A stretch of 13,977 nucleotides of DNA from contig CADCRB010000312.1 in assembly GCA_902803745.1 (NCBI GenBank), positions 1 to 13,977 on the forward strand. Reading direction: 5' to 3'. The position numbers were made by a program, and so were the translations under genes. This DNA comes from an uncultured Lachnospiraceae bacterium. Lineage in GTDB: Bacteria; Bacillota; Clostridia; Lachnospirales; Lachnospiraceae. The notes under the pieces are model-generated. The model saw only the letters and a program-made list of their open reading frames with translations. It was not told the DNA's origin and searched no databases. This document shows, in pieces, positions 1 to 7,185 of this stretch; within the stretch, counting starts at the first letter, position 1, and each line of letters opens with the position of its first letter.

Positions 1-83
1 CAGGAGTGGCGGAATTGGCAGACGCGCAGGCTTCAGGTGCCTGTGACCGCAAGGCCGTGTGGGTTCAAGTCCCATCTCCTGCA
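1..83 (+). tRNA. tRNA-Leu, anticodon CAG (first base outside window)
   Basis: This is a class II tRNA cloverleaf. The acceptor 3' strand CTCCTGC (76-82) pairs with CAGGAG at 1-6 plus one G that must lie just before the window. The anticodon stem is 27-31/39-43 (CAGGC/GCCTG) with loop TTCAGGT, which places CAG at 34-36, so it decodes CUG leucine codons. A long variable arm (44-58, GCAA loop) is typical of Leu. The T arm is 59-63/71-75 with loop TTCAAGT. Discriminator A is at 83. The 3' CCA is not encoded, since T residues follow at once. Confidence 0.95.
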
Positions 84-91
84 TTTTTTTT
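84..91 (+). terminator. Oligo-T tract after the tRNA
   Basis: Eight T residues follow the tRNA discriminator base directly. No separate GC-rich hairpin lies between the tRNA and the T run. If this is a terminator, it must rely on the folded tRNA 3' half as its stem, or be weak. Confidence 0.35.
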
Positions 92-111
92 GTCTTTATT
101 TAAGCCTTGAT

Positions 112-137
112 GGACCCGGGGTCCGGGGTTGGGGACC
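112..137. other. Overlapping, mutually exclusive GGACC/GGTCC hairpins
   Basis: Three arms lie in a row: GGACC (112-116), GGTCC (120-124) and GGACC (133-137). The middle arm can pair with the left one (3-base loop) or with the right one (8-base, G-rich loop), but not with both. The stretch is much more GC-rich than its surroundings. The tRNA-to-CPBP gap (84-328) otherwise holds only the T run, the hairpin at 192-216 and a weak promoter candidate. Function unknown; it could be a degenerate dispersed repeat or an RNA structure. Confidence 0.4.
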
Positions 138-191
138 ATTTCTGCTGTCGGGAAATAACAAAATCTGCATTGCAGTAATAAAGAAAAAGGC

Positions 192-216
192 GGAAGCGGT
201 CTGATCGACCGCTTCC
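192..216. other. Perfect 10-bp inverted repeat
   Basis: GGAAGCGGTC (192-201) and GACCGCTTCC (207-216) form a perfect stem around loop TGATC. No T run follows on the plus strand. On the minus strand the stem is followed by GCCTTTTTCTTT, so it has the shape of a minus-strand intrinsic terminator. No minus-strand gene ends here, since the nearest (ending at 896) already has its own hairpin. It may block antisense transcription into the tRNA gene or be a structured processing site. Confidence 0.5.
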
Positions 217-252
217 TGGAGAGTTAATTGGGGGAGAAATAGTTTTTTAGGA

Positions 253-282
253 TTGTCAGTTCCTTCAAACTATACCTGTATT
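253..282 (+). promoter_or_regulatory. Weak promoter candidate for the CPBP gene
   Basis: TTGTCA (253-258) is followed after 18 bases by TGTATT (277-282), inside an AT-rich stretch that also contains TATTAT (279-284). Spacing and hexamers are only partly consensus. It is offered because the downstream gene has no co-directional neighbour other than the tRNA. Confidence 0.3.
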
Positions 283-328
283 ATATAGTTAAATTGTGTT
301 CAAATCGTGTTCAACTGATGGAAAAAAG

Positions 329-787
329 ATGAAGAATGAAATAAAAAAGGCGGCTGGGATACTCATATATTTGATTATCGGGGCGGTTTCAGGTATGCTT
401 CTGAACCTGCTTATCATGCACAGTCCGATCCCGGAGATCTTTCCGTCATATACAGACAGTATCAGAGGAAAGATGTTTTCGGTTAACATAATTTCGGGAT
501 TATTCCTGTATTGCCTTGTATCCCCTGTCCTGGAGGAGCTGCTGTTCAGACGCTTGATCTATGATTTTTTGTACAGCTATACGGGCTTTGCGGCTGCTGC
601 TGTCATATCCTCGCTTATTTTTGCCATATATCATATGAATATGGTTCAGGGGATATACGCTTTTATCATGGGAATGTTCATATGCACCCTGTATCACAGG
701 GATCACAGGATCATAGTACCGGTATCGCTTCATATCGGCGCAAATCTTGCCGTATGGCTGTGCGGAAATCTCCTTTTTGGCGTGTAA
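329..787 (+). CDS. CPBP family (CAAX prenyl protease 2/Rce1-like) intramembrane metalloprotease
   Basis: A small hydrophobic protein of 152 residues with all three CPBP signatures in order: EELLFR (residues 69-74, the EExxxR motif), FAIYH (98-102, FxxxH) and HIGAN (135-139, HxxxN). In this family the glutamates and histidines form the membrane-embedded active site. Eukaryotic Rce1 cleaves prenylated CAAX proteins. Bacterial members have been linked to bacteriocin self-immunity, maturation and surface-protein processing, and the substrate here is unknown. I chose ATG 329 because it opens with MKNEIKKAAG directly before the first membrane helix and has a GGA-rich stretch just upstream. The frame stays open to a GTG at 296, but that start has no ribosome binding site. 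The gene is monocistronic and converges on the DUF4234 gene. Confidence 0.85.
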   Translation: MKNEIKKAAGILIYLIIGAVSGMLLNLLIMHSPIPEIFPSYTDSIRGKMFSVNIISGLFLYCLVSPVLEELLFRRLIYDFLYSYTGFAAAAVISSLIFAIYHMNMVQGIYAFIMGMFICTLYHRDHRIIVPVSLHIGANLAVWLCGNLLFGV

Positions 788-824
788 TAATAAATTCCTT
801 ATCCAATCCTGGATCAAATATGAA

Positions 825-864
825 ACCGGCGGTCTGCGAATTAATATCCTGTCAGACCGCCGGT
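825..864. terminator. Strong bidirectional hairpin between convergent genes
   Basis: ACCGGCGGTCTG (825-836) pairs perfectly with CAGACCGCCGGT (853-864), a 12-bp GC-rich stem with a 16-base AT-rich loop. It sits between the stop of the CPBP gene (787) and the stop of the minus-strand DUF4234 gene (896), the expected place for a shared terminator. The flanks are AT-rich but contain no clean T run on either strand, so termination may be partial. Confidence 0.7.
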
Positions 865-895
865 AATTATATTCTGTGCTGTTATATTCTTTGTC

Positions 896-1483
896 TCAGC
901 CGTTTACAGCTGTATTTATGGTATCCTGCATCATTGCATAAGCCACGATGCCGAGGCCGAATATTCCGAGTACAAGATACAGCACTGCTGAAGAAGAACC
1001 GGGTCTTCCCATGCTTTCCTTGATCCTGTCGGCTCTTTCTCCCATCTTGTACAGCCAGTACCAGCCATATATTCCACAGGTTATGATAGTGAACAGTATG
1101 ACCAGACCGCCTCCTGTTGCATTTTGCTCGCCTGAAAGGCCGTTGATCTCCTCATTGAGGACATACATCCAGTAGATCCCGTAGATACCGCAGGTTATGA
1201 TCGAAAGAACTATGCAAAGAGCAATGTTTCTGTTGACACCGATGCCATTAGGAGCTCCATAGCTCTGCTGGCCATAGCCCTGCTGGCTGCTGTAATCGGT
1301 CTGCTGATATACAGGCTGCTGATATACAGGCTGCTGGGTATCGGGCTGCTGGGTTTCAGGCTGCTGATTTTCAGGCTGCTGCTCCGCAACCGGAGTGCTT
1401 TCTCCTGAAGTGAGGGCTGCACCGCAGTTCGGGCAAAAAGCTGTTCCGTCGGGAACATTGGATCCGCAATTAGGACAAAACAT
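896..1483 (-). CDS. Zinc-ribbon DUF4234 membrane protein with Gln-rich repeat linker
   Basis: Function unknown. The N-terminus is a zinc ribbon with two CPNC knuckles (C3/C6 and C17/C20). Next comes a Gln/Pro-rich linker (about residues 33-75) containing six QQPxx-type pentapeptides. The C-terminal half is hydrophobic with three predicted membrane helices (about 85-113, 124-150, 165-193). The first two carry a duplicated motif, IITCGIYGIYWMY and IITCGIYGWYWLY, which is the hallmark of the DUF4234 family. Such proteins are common in Clostridia as zinc ribbon plus flexible linker plus DUF4234, and their role is unestablished. The start is well set: TAAGGAGG lies 7 bases upstream of the ATG on the minus strand. 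The gene is monocistronic. Confidence 0.85.
   Translation of the reverse strand: MFCPNCGSNVPDGTAFCPNCGAALTSGESTPVAEQQPENQQPETQQPDTQQPVYQQPVYQQTDYSSQQGYGQQSYGAPNGIGVNRNIALCIVLSIITCGIYGIYWMYVLNEEINGLSGEQNATGGGLVILFTIITCGIYGWYWLYKMGERADRIKESMGRPGSSSAVLYLVLGIFGLGIVAYAMMQDTINTAVNG
1292..1381 (-). repeat. Six tandem 15-bp repeats encoding QQPxx
   Basis: Six consecutive 15-base units encode, on the minus strand, QQPEN, QQPET, QQPDT, QQPVY, QQPVY and QQTDY. The two QQPVY units are nearly identical in DNA, which suggests recent slippage duplication. Copy number may vary between strains without breaking the frame. Confidence 0.9.
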
Positions 1484-1524
1484 TTTTCATTCCTCCTTAA
1501 TTAAAAAAAACAAACTTATCGAAA

Positions 1525-1553
1525 AGTATACACTTAATCTATGGGGAAGTACA
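1525..1553 (-). promoter_or_regulatory. Promoter candidate for the DUF4234 gene
   Basis: On the minus strand TGTACT (1553-1548) is followed after 17 bases by TATACT (1530-1525). The -10 box matches consensus at 5 of 6 positions and the -35 box at 3 of 6. The implied transcript start leaves a leader of about 35 bases before the Shine-Dalgarno sequence and the ATG at 1483. Confidence 0.35.
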
Positions 1554-1635
1554 GAAAAAAGATAAAATAGTTAACATAAAACTAAAATGAAGCAGGAAGA
1601 ATCCTGTCTGTATCTTTACACTATATAACGCATAC

Positions 1636-1664
1636 TTGACGAACGCTTTACATAATCCTATAAT
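1636..1664 (+). promoter_or_regulatory. Near-consensus sigma-70/sigma-A promoter of the valS cluster
   Basis: TTGACG (1636-1641), a 17-base spacer, then a perfect TATAAT (1659-1664). Initiation near 1671 would leave a leader of only about 35 bases before valS. That is too short for a T-box riboswitch, which commonly controls aminoacyl-tRNA synthetase genes in Firmicutes. Confidence 0.85.
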
Positions 1665-1704
1665 CTTAAAGACTATGTAAAAAAATGGGAGAAGTGTGCA
1701 AAAA

Positions 1705-4371
1705 ATGAGCAAAGAACTCGCTAAAACCTATGATCCGAAGGGTATAGAGGACAGTCTCTATAAAAAATGGGTCGAAAAAAAATATTTCCATGCCGAAGCA
1801 GACAGATCGAAAAAACCTTTTACGATCGTAATGCCCCCTCCGAATATAACGGGACAGCTTCATATGGGCCATGCCCTTGATAATACGATGCAGGATATCC
1901 TTACAAGATTTAAGAGGATGCAGGGATATAATGCGCTCTGGCAGCCCGGTACTGATCACGCGAGCATTGCGACTGAGGTGAGGATAATAAATACACTTAA
2001 GGAGCAGGGGATCACCAAAGAAGATCTGGGACGTGAGAAATTCCTTGAAAAGTGCTGGGAATGGCGGAAGGAGTATGGAGGAAGGATCACCAGTCAGCTT
2101 AAGAAGCTTGGATCCTCCTGTGACTGGGACAGAGAGAGATTTACGATGGATGAAGGCTGCAATAAGGCAGTCAATGAAGTATTCGTAAGACTCTATGACA
2201 AAGGACTCATATATAAGGGGCAGAAGATGATAAACTGGTGCCCCGTATGTCAGACCACCATTTCCGATGCAGAGGTTGAGTATCAGAATCAGGCCAGCCA
2301 CCTTTGGCATATTAAGTATCCTGTGATCGGAACAGATGATTATCTGACATTTGCCACCACGAGACCTGAGACTATGCTTGGAGATACCGCAGTGGCGGTA
2401 AATCCGAACGATGACAGATATAAGAATCTGGTAGGCAGGAAAGTCATGCTTCCCATCATAAACCGGGAGATGCCGGTGGTTGCGGATGACTATGTGGATA
2501 TGGAGTTCGGGACCGGTGTCGTGAAGATAACGCCGGCGCATGACCCTAATGACTTTGAGGTTGGCAAGAGACACGATCTTGAGATAGTAAATATCTTAAA
2601 TGACGATGGAACTATAAATCAGAATGGCGGAAAATATGCCGGGATGGACAGATATGAAGCCAGAAAAGCCATCGTAAAGGAACTTGATGAAATGGGCCTT
2701 CTCGTAAAGATCGAGGATTATTCCCATGACGTAGGCACTCATGACAGATGCCATACAACCGTAGAGCCACTGGTCAAGGAGCAGTGGTTCGTGAAGATGG
2801 ATGAGCTTATCCGTCCTGCTGTTGAAGGCGTTAAAAAGAAAGACATCCGTCTGGTTCCTGAAAATATGGAAAAGACCTATTTCAACTGGACTGATAATAT
2901 CAGGGACTGGTGCATTTCCAGACAGCTTTGGTGGGGACACAGGATCCCGGCCTACACCTGCGAAAAATGCGGCGAGCTCACGGTGTCCCGTACTGCCCCG
3001 GAGAAATGTCCGAAATGCGGGCATGATCATCTCATACAGGATCCGGATACCCTTGATACCTGGTTTTCATCTGCGCTTTGGCCTTTTTCCACTCTGGGCT
3101 GGCCGGAGAAGACAGAAGAGCTGGATTACTTTTATCCTACAGATGTGCTTGTGACCGGATATGACATTATATTCTTCTGGGTTATAAGGATGATCTTTTC
3201 CGGATATGAGCAGATGGGCGCAGAGCCTTTCAAAACAGTTCTTTTCCATGGCCTTGTGCGAGATGAGAAGGGACGCAAGATGTCCAAGTCTTTAGGGAAC
3301 GGTATCGATCCCCTGGAGGTTATAGACAAATACGGTGCAGATGCGCTTCGTTTTATGCTTATCACCGGAAATGCTCCCGGCAATGACATGAGGTTCTCTT
3401 TTGAGAAGGTCGAAGCAGCAAGGAATTTCGCAAATAAGATCTGGAATGCTTCCCGTTTCATCCTCATGAATATGGATAACAAGACAGTGACAAAACCGGA
3501 TGAGTCAGACCTTGCTCCTGTGGATCGCTGGATACTCTCAAGGATGAACCGTATAGTCAGGGAAGTCACAGACAACATGGAAAAATACGAGCTCGGTGTT
3601 GCAGCGGCTAAGATCTATGATTTCATCTGGAGCGAGCTGTGCGACTGGTATATAGAGATGGTAAAGCCCAGACTCTACAATACCGATGATGTGGCCTCAC
3701 AGAATGCGGCTCTTTATACCCTTAAGAAAGTGCTGGTCACTTCCCTTAAGCTCCTTCATCCCTACATGCCCTTTGTTACCGAGGAGATATACTGTACGGT
3801 GAAGGAAGAAACCGGAGACAATGATATGGACGAGTCGATAATGATATCTGACTGGCCCGTATATGAAGCTGCGCTGGATTATGCCCGGGATGAAAAGAGC
3901 ATAGAGACCATAATGAGCGCAGTAAAAGGCGTCAGAAATGTACGCGCTTCTATGAACGTGCCGCCTAAAAGGGAGGCGGACGCCACCGTGGTATCAGATG
4001 ACAATGAGGTACTTGAAAGCTTTAAGACCGGAGAGCTTTATTTCAAGGCTCTGATCAATGCTCCAAGAGTTATATACCAGACAGACAAAAAGGGTATTCC
4101 CGATGATGCGGTATCTGTTGTCACCGGTGATGCGACTGTATATATTCCTTTGGCTGAGCTCATAGACATAGATGAGGAGATCGCGCGTCTTGAGAAGGAA
4201 GAAAAGCGGCTCGAAGGGGAGCTTAAGCGTTCCAATGCAATGCTTTCGAACGAGAAGTTTCTCTCCAAAGCTCCGGAGAGCAAGATAGCCGAGGAGAAGG
4301 AAAAGCTTGCCTCATACGAAAAGATGATGGCTGAAGTAAAAGAGAGGATAGCGGGACTTAAGAAGGATTGA
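1705..4371 (+). CDS. valS: Valyl-tRNA synthetase
   Basis: A cytoplasmic class Ia synthetase that charges tRNA-Val with valine using ATP. Its 888 residues are a normal length for bacterial ValS. Visible landmarks are PPPNITGQLHMGH with the HIGH-type signature HMGH at 53-56, the editing (CP1) domain motif TTRPETMLGDTAVAV, paired-cysteine segments around CPVC and CEKCGE/CPKCGH, the KMSKS loop at 525-529, and a C-terminal coiled coil (about the last 65 residues) typical of ValS. ATG 1705 (MSKELAKTYDPK) is preferred because GGGAGA lies at 1687-1692, at a usual distance. A GTG at 1696 in the same frame lies too close to that site. It is the first gene of a cluster running to 8504. Confidence 0.98.
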   Translation: MSKELAKTYDPKGIEDSLYKKWVEKKYFHAEADRSKKPFTIVMPPPNITGQLHMGHALDNTMQDILTRFKRMQGYNALWQPGTDHASIATEVRIINTLKEQGITKEDLGREKFLEKCWEWRKEYGGRITSQLKKLGSSCDWDRERFTMDEGCNKAVNEVFVRLYDKGLIYKGQKMINWCPVCQTTISDAEVEYQNQASHLWHIKYPVIGTDDYLTFATTRPETMLGDTAVAVNPNDDRYKNLVGRKVMLPIINREMPVVADDYVDMEFGTGVVKITPAHDPNDFEVGKRHDLEIVNILNDDGTINQNGGKYAGMDRYEARKAIVKELDEMGLLVKIEDYSHDVGTHDRCHTTVEPLVKEQWFVKMDELIRPAVEGVKKKDIRLVPENMEKTYFNWTDNIRDWCISRQLWWGHRIPAYTCEKCGELTVSRTAPEKCPKCGHDHLIQDPDTLDTWFSSALWPFSTLGWPEKTEELDYFYPTDVLVTGYDIIFFWVIRMIFSGYEQMGAEPFKTVLFHGLVRDEKGRKMSKSLGNGIDPLEVIDKYGADALRFMLITGNAPGNDMRFSFEKVEAARNFANKIWNASRFILMNMDNKTVTKPDESDLAPVDRWILSRMNRIVREVTDNMEKYELGVAAAKIYDFIWSELCDWYIEMVKPRLYNTDDVASQNAALYTLKKVLVTSLKLLHPYMPFVTEEIYCTVKEETGDNDMDESIMISDWPVYEAALDYARDEKSIETIMSAVKGVRNVRASMNVPPKREADATVVSDDNEVLESFKTGELYFKALINAPRVIYQTDKKGIPDDAVSVVTGDATVYIPLAELIDIDEEIARLEKEEKRLEGELKRSNAMLSNEKFLSKAPESKIAEEKEKLASYEKMMAEVKERIAGLKKD

Positions 4372-4375
4372 TGCA

Positions 4376-4516
4376 ATGATAGATTTTGATGAGGAATTAA
4401 AAAAATTTCATCCGTCGCCGGAAGTCGAGGATGCTGAGAGTACCATAAGGACTCTTGACGTGACCGATATGGTGGATCTTATCGTTCACCTGGAGGAGAG
4501 AACCTTTACGCAATGA
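4376..4516 (+). CDS. Small hypothetical protein of 46 residues
   Basis: A short acidic ORF, opening MIDFDEELKKFHPSPEVEDA and ending in ...RTFTQ. It starts 4 bases after the valS stop and its TGA overlaps the next gene's ATG (ATGA, 4513-4516), a classic translational coupling arrangement. It fills the only gap in the cluster (4372-4512) exactly and has no stop codon in frame. The composition (Asp/Glu-rich, with a probable amphipathic helix around the DMVDLIVHLEE segment) looks like a real small protein. No Shine-Dalgarno sequence is strong upstream, so it may be translated by ribosomes finishing valS. I recognise no family or function. A chance ORF is possible but the fit on both sides argues against it. 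Confidence 0.7.
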   Translation: MIDFDEELKKFHPSPEVEDAESTIRTLDVTDMVDLIVHLEERTFTQ

Positions 4517-6153
4517 GATGCTATAACTGTGGGGCGGAATTAACTATCAACCCCTTCTGCACTAATTGCGGTGCCGACATAAGAGAATACAGGCGGATAA
4601 TATGGACTTCAAACCAATATTATAATGACGGTCTTACCAAGGCAAAGGTCCGGGATCTTTCGGGAGCAGTGCTTTCGCTTAGGGCGTGCCTTAAATTGAA
4701 CCGCACAAATATTGAGGCAAGAAACCTGCTCGGGCTTGTCTATTTTGAGATGGGTGAAGCCGTAGCGGCATTTGCGGAATGGGTCGTGAGCAAAAGTCTT
4801 AAGCCGGACAGAAATATTGCGGATGATTTCATGGATACCATCCAGAGTAATCCCGGAAGACTTGATACGATCAACCATTCGATAAAGAAGTACAATCAGG
4901 CGCTTTCCTATGCGAGGCAGGGAAGTCTTGATCTTTCCGTGATCCAGCTGAAAAAAGTGCTTCAGATGAATCCGAATCTTGTAGTGGCCTATGAGCTGCT
5001 TGGACTCCTGTACCTTCAGGGTGAGGAATATAACAGAGCCAGAAGGATACTGAACCAGGCGTTAAGGATCGACAGGAACAATACGCGCGTCCTGTATTAC
5101 CTGAAGGAGGCCGAGGAAGGCATCGCGGCCAGATATTCAGGGGATCCGGGATCCTCCAGAAGAAGACGGTCGGCCGGTCGTGCAAGCGCGGATGCGATAA
5201 CTTATACCAGCGGTAACGAGACCATCATACAGCCTGTTAATTCCGGAGACAGGGGAGGCTCTTCCGCGCTGCTCAATATAATCATAGGCGCTGTGATCGG
5301 GTGCCTGCTGATGCTCTTTCTTGTGCTTCCCTCCAGGATCAGGAGTGCAAACAACAAGATGAACGATCAGCTTAAAGAGCTGAGTGACGAGATCACGGAA
5401 AAGGATGCCGATATAGAGGAGCAGAAAAAGACCATAGCTTCCCTGCAGTCGGAAAACAATGAACTAAAGGGAAGCATAGGAGATCTTTCGGGGGAGTCCG
5501 GGATGGCAGAAAGATATGATTATCTTGCCGAAGCAGCCCTGAACTATATTAAGGATCCGGATGATGTCACTGGAACTGAATCGATGCTTGCGCTGATACC
5601 TACGGGATCGGCCTCTGCCAATGCGATCAACCTTGAGATAGAAACTGTCGGTGATCTGGATCCTGCCATATATTCACAGTCCTTCAGGAGTCTGTACAAT
5701 TATCTGGACAATGACGTTTCATCCCGGGCTGCCAGATCCTATATAGACAAGGGAAAACAGGAATTTGAGGACGGACATTATCAGTCGGCTATAGAGGATC
5801 TCCTCAAAGCTACGGAGATAGCTCCTTTGAATGATGAGGCATGGTACTATCTGGCAGAGAGCTACAAGCAGTCCGGTGACAGCATTCATGCGACTCAGGC
5901 ATACAGCAGGATAGTCAATGAGATGGCAGATTCGGAGTATGCAGATAAGGCAAGGACAAATCTGAGCAACGGAGCTGCCGCAGATAATACAAATGAAGAT
6001 CAGGCTGGTAACAACGATACAGCTGATCAGGATAATAACGATAACGGTGAAGCTGCCGCTCCGGATGCCGATGCGGATCTTATCGCGCAGGCGCTTGCGA
6101 TGCAGGCTCTGCAGGCGGGAGCCGGAGCAGATACCGAGACGGGGGCGGAATAG
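4513..6153 (+). CDS. Zinc-ribbon TPR membrane protein
   Basis: Function unknown; 546 residues with a clear modular build. A zinc ribbon opens the protein (C3xxC6, C16xxC19). Two TPR-rich blocks follow (about 47-100 and 130-205, e.g. the segment around VAYELLGLLYLQGEEYNRA), then a basic linker (RRRR near 215), one membrane helix (about 253-272), a coiled coil (about 276-325), an outer TPR block (about 409-480, AWYYLAESYKQSGD), and a low-complexity Asp/Asn/Ala tail. The basic residues before the helix suggest that the zinc ribbon and first TPRs are cytoplasmic and the coiled coil and last TPRs are outside. This looks like a scaffold bridging the membrane. The ATG overlaps the stop of the small upstream ORF; GGAGG at 4492-4496 lies rather far away, consistent with coupling. 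Confidence 0.85.
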   Translation: MRCYNCGAELTINPFCTNCGADIREYRRIIWTSNQYYNDGLTKAKVRDLSGAVLSLRACLKLNRTNIEARNLLGLVYFEMGEAVAAFAEWVVSKSLKPDRNIADDFMDTIQSNPGRLDTINHSIKKYNQALSYARQGSLDLSVIQLKKVLQMNPNLVVAYELLGLLYLQGEEYNRARRILNQALRIDRNNTRVLYYLKEAEEGIAARYSGDPGSSRRRRSAGRASADAITYTSGNETIIQPVNSGDRGGSSALLNIIIGAVIGCLLMLFLVLPSRIRSANNKMNDQLKELSDEITEKDADIEEQKKTIASLQSENNELKGSIGDLSGESGMAERYDYLAEAALNYIKDPDDVTGTESMLALIPTGSASANAINLEIETVGDLDPAIYSQSFRSLYNYLDNDVSSRAARSYIDKGKQEFEDGHYQSAIEDLLKATEIAPLNDEAWYYLAESYKQSGDSIHATQAYSRIVNEMADSEYADKARTNLSNGAAADNTNEDQAGNNDTADQDNNDNGEAAAPDADADLIAQALAMQALQAGAGADTETGAE

Positions 6154-6156
6154 AGA

Positions 6157-7185
6157 TTGAAGCTGATACATTGTTCTGACATACATCTGGATATACCCTT
6201 CGGTGGGATACTCCCGCCGGAAAAGTCTGCCACAAGAAAGCAGGAGATAATCTCTTCCTTTGAACAGATGGTGGAATTTGCTGTAGCGGAAGATGTCAGG
6301 GCTGTAATGATCACCGGTGGACTGATCGATGCAGAGCATATTTCAAGGACAACGATAGACAGGGTCTATACAGCCATGAAGCAGGCTCCGGGGATCATTT
6401 TCGTGCTTCTTCCGGGTAATTCCTATGAATCCGCTTTCTTTTCGGTGGAGAAATATCTCCCGGACAACTTTAAGATACTAAATGATCTCGACAAAAAGGT
6501 CACAATAGATGAAGTGGATATATACGGCGTTTACGAGGCATCAAAGCTTCCGCTTTTTGATGACAAGCAGCTCAATATAGTGCTCGCCTCGGGACTTTTG
6601 AACCTCAGGGGATTCGAGGAGAGGGGGATATCCTATCTTGGGATCGGTCTTGAACGCACCTACAGACATGGTGACCTGAAGGGCGGCGGATATTTCTGTG
6701 CGCCCGGATCGCTTGAGGCGCTTGCCTTTGAGGAGGGCGGCAATAAGGGCTTCATGGAGATATATACTGCCGGTAAAATGCTTTCTCCCGTATTTGTGAG
6801 GAGCGGAAAAAGGCTATGCTATGAAGCGGAGGTTGATATTACCGGCGTAGGTGGTTCCGAAGCTGTAATGGAGAATACCCGACGGGAGCTTGGAGAGCTT
6901 CCGGGGATAAACGGAGCGGCCATGGTGCATATTAATCTTGTCGGGACCATGGATCTTAATCATATCATCGATAACCGGGCTATTGAGAAGGCTCTTGCAA
7001 GGGAGTATTTTGCGGTTTCCGTTACCGATGAGATCGTTTTTGATGTAGACGCGGAGAGTCTTACGGAAAACAATCTTCGCGACAGATTTATAAAGAGAGT
7101 CAGTGAAGGCAATGAATCCCTTGAGCTTAAGAAAGATATTATCAGGGTTGGGGTGACCGCTATCATGGGAGGAGAGATATATTGA
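6157..7185 (+). CDS. YhaO/SbcD-like metallophosphoesterase homologue, probably inactive
   Basis: The N-terminus MKLIHCSDIHLD is that of the calcineurin-like phosphoesterases related to SbcD, Mre11 and Bacillus YhaO, and CAPGSLEAL...GNKGFMEI matches the family's conserved YPGS(L)E...KGF segment. Metal ligands are largely gone. D8 and H10 remain, but GDxxD has become GGLID (G55 for Asp), GNHD has become GNSY (88-91 region, N88 kept), the HG motif is SG (S145), and GHxH has become GLER (164-167). Nuclease activity is therefore unlikely. The start is a TTG 3 bases after the TPR gene stop, set by the motif at the very N-terminus. The 3' end overlaps the YhaN-like gene by 4 bases. The frame is intact over 342 residues, so this looks like a retained pseudoenzyme rather than a decaying gene. 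Confidence 0.8.
   Translation: MKLIHCSDIHLDIPFGGILPPEKSATRKQEIISSFEQMVEFAVAEDVRAVMITGGLIDAEHISRTTIDRVYTAMKQAPGIIFVLLPGNSYESAFFSVEKYLPDNFKILNDLDKKVTIDEVDIYGVYEASKLPLFDDKQLNIVLASGLLNLRGFEERGISYLGIGLERTYRHGDLKGGGYFCAPGSLEALAFEEGGNKGFMEIYTAGKMLSPVFVRSGKRLCYEAEVDITGVGGSEAVMENTRRELGELPGINGAAMVHINLVGTMDLNHIIDNRAIEKALAREYFAVSVTDEIVFDVDAESLTENNLRDRFIKRVSEGNESLELKKDIIRVGVTAIMGGEIY

Noticed and set aside
1484..1695. T-box riboswitch before valS
   Set aside because: No T-box consensus (AGGGTGGNACCGCG) or long structured leader is present, and the promoter lies about 35 bases from the gene.
1666..2574. Long minus-strand ORF (302 codons) opposite valS
   Set aside because: It lies fully within the well-supported valS reading frame, has no recognisable domain and odd composition (His/Leu/Ile-rich); a shadow of the real gene.
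5719..6339. Minus-strand ORF (206 codons) opposite the TPR gene end and the phosphoesterase start
   Set aside because: No domain, Cys/Ile-rich composition typical of antisense frames, and it spans the junction of two plus-strand genes with clear family motifs.
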